Numbered from the stretch's first letter, positions 44,571-55,665 are shown. The stretch: 64,000 bases of DNA from CAWKAV01 sp963847735 (GCA_963847735.1 CAWKAV010000029.1:1-64000), one strand, 5' to 3'. Program-made: numbers and translations. The notes: generated by a model from the letters alone, not told the origin.

Positions 44571-45368
44571 ATGAGATTTTTACTCTACAATATTCGTTAT
44601 GCGACCGGACCGAGGCTGCACAGATCTGCCAGCTCTTCAGGTAAAAACCTGGAACGCATCACTGCTTTTCTGCGCGATCTGGAACCAGATTTGGTCGGCC
44701 TGATCGAGGTGGACCATGGCTCGTATCGCAGCGGCGGCAAGAACCAGGCCGAGTTGCTGGCAAAATCGTTGGGGCACTATCACTCGCATTCGATCAAATA
44801 CGAACAGGACTCATTCTGGCGACATGTGCCGGTGTTGAAAAATCAGGGTAACGCATTCTTGACACGGGACCGTATTCGTGACGAGACCTTTCATTTTTTC
44901 AAGCGCGGCATGAAGCGTCTGGTGATAGAACTGGAGCTTCAACAAGTCGTGGTTTACCTGGTGCATCTGGCCCTGGGAGCACGGACGCGGCATCAGCAGT
45001 TGAGTGCCCTGTATGAGCTGATAAAAAAAACCGAGCGCCCTTGCCTGGTCGCGGGGGATTTCAACATGCTATGGGGAGAAACGGAAATCGACATGTTTCT
45101 GGCCGCTACGGGGCTGCAGAATGCCAACGTCGAGGGACTGCCAACCTATCCGAGTAAAAACCCGCATCGGCATCTCGATTTTATCCTGCACAGCAAGGGG
45201 ATTAAAATACGAAACTTTCAGACTCCACAAGTGCGTTTTTCCGACCACCTGCCGGTTTTGGTCGACTTTGATGTCGAGGTTGACGAAGAGGATCGCGAAC
45301 AGCCCAGACCTCCGCACTGCTCCTGTCTGGAGAAATCCGAACGCCTGTTCGCAGCCATCCGTCGATAA
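44571..45368 (+). CDS. endonuclease/exonuclease/phosphatase-fold protein
   Basis: 265 residues of the EEP fold: MRFLLYNIRYATG, LVGLIEVDHGSYRSGGKNQAELLA (metal Glu), VVYLVHLALGAR, CLVAGDFNML (DxN) and SDHLPVLVDF (catalytic Asp-His). Whether it acts on DNA, lipid or another phosphoester is not evident. The ATG at 44571 has AGAGGGTG upstream. It precedes a tRNA methyltransferase gene by 21 bp. Confidence 0.85.
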   Translation: MRFLLYNIRYATGPRLHRSASSSGKNLERITAFLRDLEPDLVGLIEVDHGSYRSGGKNQAELLAKSLGHYHSHSIKYEQDSFWRHVPVLKNQGNAFLTRDRIRDETFHFFKRGMKRLVIELELQQVVVYLVHLALGARTRHQQLSALYELIKKTERPCLVAGDFNMLWGETEIDMFLAATGLQNANVEGLPTYPSKNPHRHLDFILHSKGIKIRNFQTPQVRFSDHLPVLVDFDVEVDEEDREQPRPPHCSCLEKSERLFAAIRR

Positions 45369-45389
45369 ATATTGTTTGGGACTTTTTAT

Positions 45390-46136
45390 ATGAACAGGTC
45401 TGATGAAACTCTCGATGACCTCACCGTTGGTGGCCTGAAAATTCTGCAGGCGAAAGCTGGGTACCGTTTCTCAATCGATCCGGTTCTTCTCTGCGCATTC
45501 ATTCCGCATGTGAAGGACGCCCGCATTGCAGATCTCGGCAGCGGCAATGGCATTATCCCGCTGCTGTTGTCCTGCAAGGGGCAGACTCAGGAGATCATCG
45601 GTATCGAACTCCAATCGGCTATGGTTGAGCGCGCCCGGCGTTCGGTGCAGTTGAATGGTCTGGAGAAATTGATCCGCATCATGCAGGCCGACATAAGGTC
45701 TTTACCCACAGAACTCTGTGTCGGAAGTTTTGATATCGTGACGGCCAACCCGCCGTACCGGAATCAGGGCACAGGCCGGGTGGCGACAGAGAATGAGCGG
45801 GCCATGGCCCGTCATGAACTTTGCGGAGGGATAGACGATTTTCTGCGTTCGGCGGCGGCCCTGCTCCGTTCCGGGGGGCGCTTCTATGTCGTTTACCTGG
45901 CTGAACGGCTCACTGAGCTCCTGTCGCAGATGCGCACCTTCGGGCTGGAGCCGAAGCGGCTGCGGACCGTGCATTCCCGAACCGGCGAGCCTGCCCGCAT
46001 GGCGTTGGTGGAGGGGTGTAAAAAGAGCAAGCCGGGGATGGCTGTCGAAGCACCCCTGATCGTCTATGCAGGGCAAGGTCGAAGCTACACCGAAGAGGTC
46101 CTGGCGATGTATAAAATGGCGAACAGAGTCACGTAA
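45390..46136 (+). CDS. TrmN6-like tRNA adenine-N6 methyltransferase
   Basis: 248 residues, class I SAM-dependent methyltransferase. GYRFSIDPVLLCAF opens the domain; ADLGSGNGIIPLLL binds SAM; and NPPYRNQG is the N6-adenine motif, as in TrmN6 (YfiC), which modifies A37 of tRNA1(Val). The exact tRNA target is inferred from family similarity. The ATG at 45390 is used; a TTG six codons earlier is possible. Confidence 0.87.
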   Translation: MNRSDETLDDLTVGGLKILQAKAGYRFSIDPVLLCAFIPHVKDARIADLGSGNGIIPLLLSCKGQTQEIIGIELQSAMVERARRSVQLNGLEKLIRIMQADIRSLPTELCVGSFDIVTANPPYRNQGTGRVATENERAMARHELCGGIDDFLRSAAALLRSGGRFYVVYLAERLTELLSQMRTFGLEPKRLRTVHSRTGEPARMALVEGCKKSKPGMAVEAPLIVYAGQGRSYTEEVLAMYKMANRVT

Positions 46137-46208
46137 ATTGTTGCGGTCAGGGACCGCGTGTTTTAATATCTGGCCACACTAAAACTCAAGACTCACTCGG
46201 AGTTTGCC

Positions 46209-47333
46209 ATGCCTGTGCCTCGCCCGACCCAGGTTGAAATCGACCTCGCTGCCCTCCGTCATAATTTCCGGGAAATCCAGCGCACTGCAGGTGCCGATTG
46301 CGATGTATTGGCAGTGGTCAAGGCGGATGCCTACGGCCATGGTGTCAGCCACATTGCCCCGGCCCTTGCTGATGCGGGCGCCGCGCTGTTTGGCGTTGCG
46401 CTGATTGAGGAGGGCGTGGAATTACGCAGGCTGGGGATTACTCGACCGATAGTCATCCTTGGGGGTGTTTTCCCTGGTCAGGAAGCTGATGTCCTGGAGC
46501 ACCGCCTGACGCCGGTCTTGTACGACCTGAGCAGTGCCCAACGACTGAGCAGTGCCGCCAGCGCCGCCGGACAAACCATCGACTACCATCTCAAGGTTGA
46601 TACGGGGATGAGTCGACTGGGCTTCCGGGTTGAGCTTCTTGACCAGGTATTGCCTGTCCTGAAAAATCTGCCCGGTTTGAACATGTACGGGTTCATGAGC
46701 CACCTGGCCGTGGCCGACGAACCGGAGCGGACATTGACCGGGCTGCAGCACGAAGTTTTTTGCAGCGTCCTCGCGAAAGTGAAAGCCTGCGGGTTTCTCC
46801 CCCGTTATCAACATATTGCCAACAGCGCCGGCATCTTCGGCCACAAGCTGGCTGGCTGCAACCTGGTTCGGCCGGGGATTTCCCTGTACGGGGGGTTGAC
46901 CGGTGGGCCTTATGCCGGAACCTTTACCCAACAGCCGGTGATGCGTTTTACCAGCCAGGTGGCTCAACTCAAGGACATCCCATCCGGCGAAGGCGTCTCC
47001 TATGGGCATCGTTTTATGACTTCGAGGCATTCAAGGATTGCCGCTGTTCCGGTCGGCTATGCCGATGGATATAATCGCCTGCTGACCAATTGCGGGGAAG
47101 TTCTGATTCACGGCCAAAGGGTACCAGTTGCCGGGACGGTCTGTATGGACTGGATTCTTGTCGACACCACCAATCTTCCCGATGTTCAGGTCGGCGACCA
47201 GGTGACCCTGCTCGGTCGTGATGGCGACGATATCATCACCGCTGAAGAATGGGCAGACAAGATCGGCTCCATCACCTACGAAGTATTCTGCAACATCAGC
47301 AAGCGGGTGCCGCGGGTTTTTATCAATAGTTGA
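46209..47333 (+). CDS. alr: alanine racemase
   Basis: 374 residues; PLP enzyme making D-alanine for peptidoglycan. VEIDLAALRHNFREI, VLAVVKADAYGHG (PLP lysine), KVDTGMSRLGF, ANSAGIF, VRPGISLYGG, EGVSYGHRF (catalytic Tyr) and GYADGYNRLL are visible. Full length; it abuts the next gene closely. Confidence 0.95.
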   Translation: MPVPRPTQVEIDLAALRHNFREIQRTAGADCDVLAVVKADAYGHGVSHIAPALADAGAALFGVALIEEGVELRRLGITRPIVILGGVFPGQEADVLEHRLTPVLYDLSSAQRLSSAASAAGQTIDYHLKVDTGMSRLGFRVELLDQVLPVLKNLPGLNMYGFMSHLAVADEPERTLTGLQHEVFCSVLAKVKACGFLPRYQHIANSAGIFGHKLAGCNLVRPGISLYGGLTGGPYAGTFTQQPVMRFTSQVAQLKDIPSGEGVSYGHRFMTSRHSRIAAVPVGYADGYNRLLTNCGEVLIHGQRVPVAGTVCMDWILVDTTNLPDVQVGDQVTLLGRDGDDIITAEEWADKIGSITYEVFCNISKRVPRVFINS

Positions 47334-47335
47334 CC

Positions 47336-48580
47336 ATGCTGATGAATTCTTCCTCGACCAGACTACATCTAGCCATCGATCTTGGCACCTCTACTCTGAC
47401 GGGACGCTTGTTAAGTTCGACTGGCGAGGTGTTGAGCGAGAAGCCGTGCGCCAATCCTCAGAGGGAACTGGCTGCGGATATCCTGCAGCGTTTGCAACTG
47501 GCACACAATGGTCAGGCAGAGCGCCTGCACTCACTCCTCATCGAGGGATTGCGAGACCTGATCGCAGGACTTCTCGACATGGCTGACTGCACGTCAGACG
47601 ACATTGACTCTGTCGCCGCCGCTGGCAATTCGGGCATGTCCTGCCTGCTGCGAAAGCTGCCGGTCTCTTCGCTGCTTTTCCCACCCCACAAACCCCCTTA
47701 TAGGAAACTGGTTCAAATCCCTGCCGGGACCATTGATCTTGGACTGGCTGTACCGCTGAATCTTTTCCCCTTGATTTCCGGTTTTGTGGGCGGTGATTTG
47801 GCTGCCTGCCTGTTTGCCTTGAAAGAGGTGCTGCCGGGCACGGTTCTGATTGATATCGGCACCAACGCCGAGCTTGCTTTATGGGACGGCTGCCGCTGGT
47901 GGGTGACCTCTGCTGCCGCCGGGCCGGCGTTTGAGGGTGGCAACATTGAGACAGGAATGCTCTTGAGCGATGGTGCGGTCACCGATGTTCGGCTGGAACA
48001 GGATCGCCTGCTGTTAAGCGTTGCCGGGGGAGGAGCGCCGCGTGGTTTGTGTGGCAGCGGTCTGGTGGCCCTGGTCGCCGCGGCTCGTCAGGGTGATCTG
48101 GTAGATGCCACCGGGCGGATTCGTTCATTCGATGAGGTTGAGACTAACCTCGGACAATACCTGGTTGAGCGGAAGGGTTCATGGGCGATTCGCTTTCATC
48201 GCAGTGCTTCTGGTGACCTGTTCCTGACACAGGAAGATCTGCGAAACTTTCAGCTGGCCAAGGGTGCGGTGCAGGCCGGCACACTGCTGCTGCTGGAAAG
48301 GGGAGGTTTCAGCGCCGGGGATGCACCCGAAGTGCTGTTGACCGGTGCTCTGGGGACAGCCCTGCCGAAGGAAGTCCTGAAAAGGGTTGCCTTGCTGCCA
48401 GAGGCCATGTTAGATAAAACCCGCTTCCTTAAAAACGGGGTACTTGCCGGCCTGCAAGCCTTTTTGATGGCAGAAGATGGCCCGCAATGCCTGGAATCAC
48501 TGGTAGCGACGATGCAGCCGGTCCCCCTTTCCGGTACCCCTGCATTTGAAAAGCTGTTTCTGGCCACGCTGGAATTTTGA
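47336..48580 (+). CDS. RACo-like ASKHA ATPase (DUF4445) lacking a ferredoxin domain
   Basis: 414 residues: HLAIDLGTSTLTGRLLS (ATPase phosphate motif), AAGNSGMSCLL, FVGGDLAACLF, VLIDIGTNAELAL, AGPAFEGGNIETGM and GLCGSGLVALVAAARQG match the C-terminal domain of reductive activators of corrinoid proteins. Those proteins normally carry an N-terminal [2Fe-2S] domain, absent here, and no methyltransferase or corrinoid gene is adjacent. The target protein is therefore unknown. It begins 2 bp after alr. Confidence 0.8.
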   Translation: MLMNSSSTRLHLAIDLGTSTLTGRLLSSTGEVLSEKPCANPQRELAADILQRLQLAHNGQAERLHSLLIEGLRDLIAGLLDMADCTSDDIDSVAAAGNSGMSCLLRKLPVSSLLFPPHKPPYRKLVQIPAGTIDLGLAVPLNLFPLISGFVGGDLAACLFALKEVLPGTVLIDIGTNAELALWDGCRWWVTSAAAGPAFEGGNIETGMLLSDGAVTDVRLEQDRLLLSVAGGGAPRGLCGSGLVALVAAARQGDLVDATGRIRSFDEVETNLGQYLVERKGSWAIRFHRSASGDLFLTQEDLRNFQLAKGAVQAGTLLLLERGGFSAGDAPEVLLTGALGTALPKEVLKRVALLPEAMLDKTRFLKNGVLAGLQAFLMAEDGPQCLESLVATMQPVPLSGTPAFEKLFLATLEF

Positions 48581-48587
48581 TAAGAGG

Positions 48588-48646
48588 GTTGAATCGTTTC
48601 GACAGTTCAGCGCGCTCAGCGCAAGTCAACGGTTCAGCAATTCAAC
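48588..48646. repeat. GTTGAATCG-type repeat, copy 4
   Basis: GGTTGAATCGTTTCGAC with facing GTCAACGGTTCAGCAATTCAACG-type units before purH; described by its ends. Confidence 0.5.
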
Positions 48647-48658
48647 GGAGGTATTTCC

Positions 48659-50224
<1,566 letters not shown>

Positions 50225-50230
50225 TAAAAT

Positions 50231-50315
50231 CAGTTGAATCGTTGAGTTGGCTTCGCCGTTGAACGGTTGAATCGCCTGGCTCGTCTCAACAATTCGACGA
50301 TTCAAGAACGCAACG
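50231..50315. repeat. GTTGAATCG-type repeat, copy 5
   Basis: GTTGAATCGTTGAG at the left and CGACGATTCAAG at the right enclose further GTTGAACGGTTGAATCG units between purH and purD. It is the largest copy and can fold into a long hairpin. Confidence 0.65.
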
Positions 50316-50333
50316 TTTCTTGAGGAGCCTTAG

Positions 50334-51605
50334 ATGAAAGTATTGGTGGTTGGTGGCGGGGGGCGTGAGCACGCCCTGGTCTGGAAGATCGCGCAGTCAC
50401 CCCTTGTCACGCTGATTTATTGTGCGCCGGGCAACCCGGGGATAGCAGGCCTGGCCGAATGCGTGCACATCGCCGCTGATGAGATCGACGTGCTGCTCGA
50501 TTTCGCCAGGGCCGAGGCGATCGACCTGACCGTGGTCGGGCCGGAAGTACCCCTGACGCTGGGTATCGTTGATCGCTTCCAGGCCGCCGGACTCGAAATC
50601 TTTGGACCGAACCAGGCGGCAGCCCGCATCGAGGGGAGCAAAAGCTTTTCCAAGGATCTGATGGCCAAGTATGCGATTCCAACTGCGGCTTACCAGACAT
50701 TTACCGATCGTGATGCCGCAGTGGCCCATATCAAGGACCAGGGTGCGCCAATCGTCGTCAAGGCCGATGGGCTGGCTGCCGGAAAAGGCGTGATCGTCGC
50801 CATAACTTTGGAACAGGCGATTGCCGCTGTCGACGACATCATGCTCGACAAGATCTTTGGGTCTGCCGGAGCGAGTGTCGTCATCGAGGAGTTCATGGAA
50901 GGCGAAGAAGCCTCCTTCTTTGCTTTTACCGATGGCACGAATATCCTCCCCCTGGCTTCGTCGCAGGACCACAAACGGGTCTTCGACAACGATGAGGGCC
51001 CGAATACGGGCGGCATGGGCGCCTACTCACCAGCGCCGGTTGTGACGGCGGCTCTCCATGATGAAATCGTAGAGACTATTGTCAAGCCAACGGTTGCCGG
51101 CATGGCCAGCGAGGGCTGTCCCTACAGCGGCATTCTTTATGTCGGCCTGATGATCAAGGATGGCAAACCGCGCGTGGTGGAGTATAATGCCCGCTTCGGC
51201 GATCCGGAGGCCCAACCTCTACTGATGCGCATGAAATCTGATATCGTACCGTTTTTACAGGCCTGTGCCCGCGGCAGCCTGCTGCAGGATTCAATAGAAT
51301 GGCATGACAAGGCCGCTGTCTGCGTGGCAATGGCCAGTGGCGGCTATCCGGGAACCTACGATAAGGGCTTCGAGATCACTGGACTGGACGATGTTCTGAC
51401 CATGGACGATGTCGTGGTCTTTCATGCCGGGACCCGTCTCATGGACGGCAGGATTGTCAACGACGGAGGACGCGTCCTCGGCGTTACCGGCCTCGGCAAC
51501 ACGGTGGCCGAAGCGATCGATCGTGCATATCGCGCCGTTGAGAGAATCAGCTGGAGCGGAGTGCATTTCCGCAAAGATATCGGCCGAAAGGCATTGAATC
51601 GCTGA
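50334..51605 (+). CDS. purD: phosphoribosylamine-glycine ligase
   Basis: 423 residues; ATP-grasp enzyme forming GAR in purine synthesis. VLVVGGGGREHALVWKI, APGNPGIAGLAECV, VVGPEVPLTLGIVD, SKSFSKDLMAKY, VVKADGLAAGKGVIVA, GEEASFFAFTDG, NTGGMGAYSPAPV and EYNARFGDPEAQPLL are all present. It has a GAGGAG RBS after an intergenic repeat; purE follows 31 bp later. Confidence 0.95.
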   Translation: MKVLVVGGGGREHALVWKIAQSPLVTLIYCAPGNPGIAGLAECVHIAADEIDVLLDFARAEAIDLTVVGPEVPLTLGIVDRFQAAGLEIFGPNQAAARIEGSKSFSKDLMAKYAIPTAAYQTFTDRDAAVAHIKDQGAPIVVKADGLAAGKGVIVAITLEQAIAAVDDIMLDKIFGSAGASVVIEEFMEGEEASFFAFTDGTNILPLASSQDHKRVFDNDEGPNTGGMGAYSPAPVVTAALHDEIVETIVKPTVAGMASEGCPYSGILYVGLMIKDGKPRVVEYNARFGDPEAQPLLMRMKSDIVPFLQACARGSLLQDSIEWHDKAAVCVAMASGGYPGTYDKGFEITGLDDVLTMDDVVVFHAGTRLMDGRIVNDGGRVLGVTGLGNTVAEAIDRAYRAVERISWSGVHFRKDIGRKALNR

Positions 51606-51636
51606 CAGACTGCCAACAAAAAGACAAGGTTAAACT

Positions 51637-52158
51637 ATGATGAATGACAAACCCCTGATCGGCATCCTGATGGGAAGCGACAACGACTACGAGATCATGA
51701 AAGAGACCGCCCTGGCGCTTCAGCAGTTCGGCATCCCTTTTGAGATGACTGTTTCGAGTGCCCACCGCACCCCGGAACGGACGGCCAAATACGTTCGTGA
51801 AGCGAAAGGCCGCGGCATCAAAGTGCTGATCGCCGGGGCCGGCGCTGCTGCTCATCTTGCCGGGGTTGTCGCCGCTGAAACGACCCTGCCGGTGATCGCC
51901 GTACCGATCGACGCGACCCCACTCAACGGCATGGATGCCCTGTTGGCAATGGTACAGATGCCCGCCGGAATCCCGGTAGCGACCATGGCGATCGGCAAGG
52001 CTGGCGCCCGCAATGCCGGCATCTTTGCAGCACAGATACTGGCCGGATCTGATAATGGTCTCAATGACAAACTGGTTCAATTCAAAGCCGAGATGGTGGC
52101 TGGCGTTGAAGCCAAAGCAGATGCGCTCAAGCGACGTCTTGCGACCGATTTTGATTGA
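51637..52158 (+). CDS. purE: N5-carboxyaminoimidazole ribonucleotide mutase
   Basis: 173 residues, PurE class I: GILMGSDNDYEIMKET, VSSAHRTPERTAKYV (active His), IAGAGAAAHLAGVVAAET and ATMAIGKAGARNAGIFAAQIL. It moves the carboxylate of N5-CAIR to make CAIR. purK is not in the window. Confidence 0.95.
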   Translation: MMNDKPLIGILMGSDNDYEIMKETALALQQFGIPFEMTVSSAHRTPERTAKYVREAKGRGIKVLIAGAGAAAHLAGVVAAETTLPVIAVPIDATPLNGMDALLAMVQMPAGIPVATMAIGKAGARNAGIFAAQILAGSDNGLNDKLVQFKAEMVAGVEAKADALKRRLATDFD

Positions 52159-52291
52159 GTTCTCTTTTGCCTGTAGAACAGCAGGGGGATTCCCGCTCCC
52201 TTGACAGAAGTTGACCGGTTATATTACTTTTGAGGGGTTACGGTCGAATCGGACTCAGTGCTATGTTTAGCGTGACATACTAAATTTATGA

Positions 52292-52323
52292 GGGCGAAGA
52301 TCTACGGTTCTTCACCCTTTTTT
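52292..52323 (+). terminator. terminator between purE and resB
   Basis: GGGCGAAGA (52292-52300) and TCTTCACCC (52309-52317) pair with one mismatch, followed by six T. It ends about 8 nt before the resB RBS, so it may end the pur transcript or attenuate resB. Confidence 0.6.
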
Positions 52324-52337
52324 CAGGAGAAACCAAC

Positions 52338-53702
52338 TTGAGTAAAGAACAGAGTTTCACCGATCAGTTGTGGGATTTTTTCTGTTCCCTGAAACTGGCG
52401 ATCAGTACCCTGATCCTGCTGGCGACGACCTCGATCATCGGCACGGTCATTGAGCAGAACAAGTCTCCCCAGGAATATTTGCAGAATTACGGCATGAGCG
52501 AGTCGACCTACAAGGCGCTCGATGCCCTGCAGTTTTTCGACATGTATCATTCCTACTGGTTCCTCTCGCTGATGGGGTTGTTTGCCGTCAACCTGATCTG
52601 CTGTTCGATCAAGCGCCTGCCGAGGATCATCAAGACGGTCCGCGAACCGGTGCTGGTGGCTGATGACGGCCTGTTCCGGACCTTTTCCAACCGCGAGGAG
52701 TTTGTCGCGGCAGGAACGCCCGAAAGTGTCCGTGACAAGGTGGTGGCGCTGCTCGGCGACAAGTTCGCCTCACCGGTGGTCACCGAACAGGACGGCAATG
52801 TCTATCTCTTTTCGCAAAAAGGCGCTTTTTCCCGGTTCGGGGTTTACGTGACCCACTCATCGATCCTGATCATCTTCCTCGGCGCCATGATCGGCAACCT
52901 GTGGGGTTACAAGGCTTATGTCAATATCGTCGAGGGTCAGTCGATCAACGCGGTCTGGCCGCGCGGCGGTGAAGTATCGATTCCGCTCGGCTTTGAAGTG
53001 CGCTGTGACAAGTTCGAGCTGACCTTCTACGAAGACGGTCAACGTCCGAAAGACTACAAGAGCGACCTGGTGGTTCTGGAGAACGGCAAGGAAATTCTCA
53101 AAAAGACCATTGAGGTCAACGACCCCCTGACCTACAAGGGATTGACCTTCTACCAGTCGAGCTACGGCTCGGCCGGCGATCCGGTTTACCAGTTCCGCGT
53201 CAGGAATCGTGCGACCGGCGAAACGGTGACGGTCCAGGGCGGGCAAGGCCAGCATCTGGCCCTGCCCGGCGGGGCCGCCCTGATCCCGATGGGCTATGCC
53301 GAGAATTACCAGAGCTTCGGCCCGGCCGCTCAGGTTAATATCGACACGGGTGACCACAAGCACGGTACGCCGTTTGTCGTTCTCAAGAACTATCCGCAGT
53401 TCGACGAGAAACGCGGCGGCACCTACGCGGTCAGTCTGGTTGATGCCCAGCAGAGCTTCTACACCGGTTTACAGGTGGCCAAGGATCCCGGCGTCTGGGT
53501 GGTCTGGTTCGGCTGCCTGCTGATCGTGCTTGGTTCCTGCAGCGCCTTCTTCTTCTCGCACCGGCGCATCTGGGTCAACATCCAGCCGCTCAGCAAGGGG
53601 ATTGGCGTCAAGATCGGTGGTGCCGCGCACCGTAACCAGCCGGCTTTCGCGCTCTACTTCGACGAACTGAAAAAAGATTTCAACGACGCACTGTCGTCCT
53701 GA
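52338..53702 (+). CDS. resB: ResB-family cytochrome c maturation protein
   Basis: 454 residues; inner-membrane component of system II haem delivery to apocytochromes c. Membrane helices near residues 15-37, 70-92, 170-192 and 385-408 flank a large periplasmic domain (MSKEQSFTDQLWDFFCSLKLAI start; FYQSSYGSAGDP in the loop). TTG start with AGGAG 9 nt upstream. It is followed 14 bp later by ccsA. Confidence 0.92.
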   Translation: MSKEQSFTDQLWDFFCSLKLAISTLILLATTSIIGTVIEQNKSPQEYLQNYGMSESTYKALDALQFFDMYHSYWFLSLMGLFAVNLICCSIKRLPRIIKTVREPVLVADDGLFRTFSNREEFVAAGTPESVRDKVVALLGDKFASPVVTEQDGNVYLFSQKGAFSRFGVYVTHSSILIIFLGAMIGNLWGYKAYVNIVEGQSINAVWPRGGEVSIPLGFEVRCDKFELTFYEDGQRPKDYKSDLVVLENGKEILKKTIEVNDPLTYKGLTFYQSSYGSAGDPVYQFRVRNRATGETVTVQGGQGQHLALPGGAALIPMGYAENYQSFGPAAQVNIDTGDHKHGTPFVVLKNYPQFDEKRGGTYAVSLVDAQQSFYTGLQVAKDPGVWVVWFGCLLIVLGSCSAFFFSHRRIWVNIQPLSKGIGVKIGGAAHRNQPAFALYFDELKKDFNDALSS

Positions 53703-53716
53703 CGGAGGAATACAAT

Positions 53717-54574
53717 ATGACCAGTTCACTCTTGTTCAATATCACAACGGTCGCTTACTTTGCTGCCATGGTGGTCTTTATTGTCTACCTGACCGCCAGG
53801 AGCAAAGCGATCGGGTTCGTCGCCACCCTGATCTGCTGGGTCGGCTTTATCGCCAATACAGCGGCTATCGGCATGCGCTGGTACGAAGCCTATGCCATGG
53901 GCTACGAGCAGGCCCCGCTCTCCAACCTCTACGAGTCGATCGTCTTCTTCTGCTGGGCGATCCTGATGATCTACCTGCTGTTCGACCTCAAGTACAAGCA
54001 GCGGGCGATCGGCGCCTTCGTCGTCCCGTTTGCCTTCGGCGGCATGATCTGGGCGCAATGGAGCCTTGACGCGACCATCGCGCCGCTGGTGCCTGCCCTG
54101 CAGAGCAACTGGCTGACCTACCACGTCTTTACCTGCTTCATCGGCTATGCGGCGTTTGCCATGGCCTGCGGCGTGTCGATCATGTACCTGATCAAGGTCG
54201 GCAAGGAAGAGAAGTCGGCGGAAGAGTCCCCGGCCGGCGGCATCCTCAGCCTGTTCCCGAGTACAAAAGTTCTCGACGACCTCAACTACAAGGCGATCAT
54301 GGTCGGCTTCCCGATGCTGACGCTCGGCATCATCACCGGCGCCGCCTGGGCCAACTACGCCTGGGGCACTTATTGGAGCTGGGACCCGAAAGAGACCTGG
54401 AGCCTGATCGTCTGGTTTATCTACGCCGCTTTCCTGCACGCCCGCTTCACGCGCGGCTGGGTCGGCAAGCGCGTCGCCTGGCTGTCGATCTTCGGCTTCG
54501 CCGCCACCATCTTCTGCTATCTCGGCGTCAACCTGGTGCTCTCCGGCCTGCATTCTTACGGGGGCGGGGGCTGA
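53717..54574 (+). CDS. ccsA: CcsA/ResC-type haem-channel protein
   Basis: 285 residues with about eight membrane helices. The tryptophan-rich haem-handling motif reads WGTYWSWDPKETWSLIVW, and conserved His residues occur at TYHVF (about 135), AFLHARF and LHSYGG. It forms the cytochrome c synthetase with ResB. A GGAGG RBS lies just after the resB stop. The terminator at 54617 follows. Confidence 0.94.
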   Translation: MTSSLLFNITTVAYFAAMVVFIVYLTARSKAIGFVATLICWVGFIANTAAIGMRWYEAYAMGYEQAPLSNLYESIVFFCWAILMIYLLFDLKYKQRAIGAFVVPFAFGGMIWAQWSLDATIAPLVPALQSNWLTYHVFTCFIGYAAFAMACGVSIMYLIKVGKEEKSAEESPAGGILSLFPSTKVLDDLNYKAIMVGFPMLTLGIITGAAWANYAWGTYWSWDPKETWSLIVWFIYAAFLHARFTRGWVGKRVAWLSIFGFAATIFCYLGVNLVLSGLHSYGGGG

Positions 54575-54616
54575 TCCTTTTCCCTAGATAAATGTGCCAA
54601 TATTTGATATCTCTTT

Positions 54617-54653
54617 GCGGGGGATGGACGTTGAGTCCCTCCCCCGCTTTTCT
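54617..54653 (+). terminator. terminator after resB-ccsA
   Basis: GCGGGGGA (54617-54624) and TCCCCCGC (54640-54647) followed by TTTTCTT. It separates the housekeeping operon from the exopolysaccharide locus. Confidence 0.8.
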
Positions 54654-54674
54654 TAATTGATTTAATGAGGCTGA

Positions 54675-55637
54675 ATGTTCCTCTCCATCGTGATCCCGAT
54701 TTTCAATGAAGCTGCCAACCTGCCTGCCTTGTATCAGGAGGTCGTTGCGTGTATAAGCGCGCAAGGCATTGCTTTTGAACTGATTCTGGTCGATGACGGC
54801 AGCCGTGACGACTCTTATGCAATCATGGCTGAACTGGCCGGGAAGGACCGGCGCTGCAAGGTGATCCGGCTGCGCCGTAATTTTGGCCAGACGGCCGCCA
54901 TGGCGGCAGGTTTCGATGCTGCCACGGGTGAGATCATCGTGCCGATGGATGGTGATCTGCAGAACAATCCCACCGATATCCCGCGTCTGTTGGCCAAAAT
55001 CGAAGAAGGCTACGATGTCGTCTCCGGTTGGCGGAAGAACCGCAAGGACACGTTCATCACCCGCAAGCTGCCGTCTCTACTCGCCAACCGCCTGATCTCG
55101 AAGATGACCGAGGTTCCCCTGCAGGATTACGGCTGTACCCTGAAAGCCTATCGTAAGGAAGTCCTTGACCAGGTCCAACTCTATGGAGAATTACACCGCT
55201 TTGTTCCGGCACTCGCCTTCCAGTCTGGGGCGCGGGTCACGGAGATACCGGTCAATCATAGACCGCGCACGGCCGGTGAAAGCAAGTTACGGCGTCGATC
55301 GCACCCTGCGGGTCGTCCTCGACCTGGTGACGGTCAAGTTCCTGCTGAAGTACTCGACCCGTCCGATGCAGCTCTTTGGTCAATGGGGGTTCGGGTCTTT
55401 TCCCTCTCCCTGGTGGCCTTCCTGACGACCCTCTTCATGAAGTATGCAGAGGGGTTGTCAATGAATCGCAACCCACTGCTGATCCTCTCCGCCTTTCTGC
55501 TCTTTTCCGGAGTTCAGTTTTTCGCCCTCGGCCTGCTCGGCGAACTGGTGACGCGCACCTATCATGAAGTCCAGAACAAATCGATCTACACCATCAAGGA
55601 AACCATCAATCTGGATCGCGGGCCGTTGAAGAGTTGA
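54675..55637 (+). CDS. GT2 glycosyltransferase (polyprenyl-phosphate type), with internal out-of-frame segment
   Basis: 320 codons as read. GT2 marks are IPIFNEAANLPALYQEV, DDGSRDDSYAIM, VPMDGDLQNNP (DxD-like) and QDYGCTLKAYRKEVLDQV; two C-terminal membrane helices (LSLVAFLTTLF; ILSAFLLFSGVQFFALGLL) make it resemble GtrB/ArnC-type enzymes loading a sugar on a lipid carrier. Between about 55285 and 55390 the correct frame is +1 (SYGVDRTLRVVLDLVTVKFL is read there), so a pair of compensating indels replaces about 35 residues. It is the first gene of the polysaccharide locus. Confidence 0.82.
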   Translation: MFLSIVIPIFNEAANLPALYQEVVACISAQGIAFELILVDDGSRDDSYAIMAELAGKDRRCKVIRLRRNFGQTAAMAAGFDAATGEIIVPMDGDLQNNPTDIPRLLAKIEEGYDVVSGWRKNRKDTFITRKLPSLLANRLISKMTEVPLQDYGCTLKAYRKEVLDQVQLYGELHRFVPALAFQSGARVTEIPVNHRPRTAGESKLRRRSHPAGRPRPGDGQVPAEVLDPSDAALWSMGVRVFSLSLVAFLTTLFMKYAEGLSMNRNPLLILSAFLLFSGVQFFALGLLGELVTRTYHEVQNKSIYTIKETINLDRGPLKS

Positions 55638-55665
55638 ATTGCGCTACGCGCGTTGAATCGTTGAA
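55631..55665. repeat. GTTGAATCG-type repeat, copy 6
   Basis: GAGTTGAATTGCGC and GCGCGTTGAATCGTTGAAG between the GT2 and membrane-protein genes. Confidence 0.5.

Noticed and set aside
53726..54553. Minus-strand frame opposite ccsA
   Set aside because: Asp/Glu/Arg/Gly-rich product typical of the reverse strand of a membrane-protein gene.
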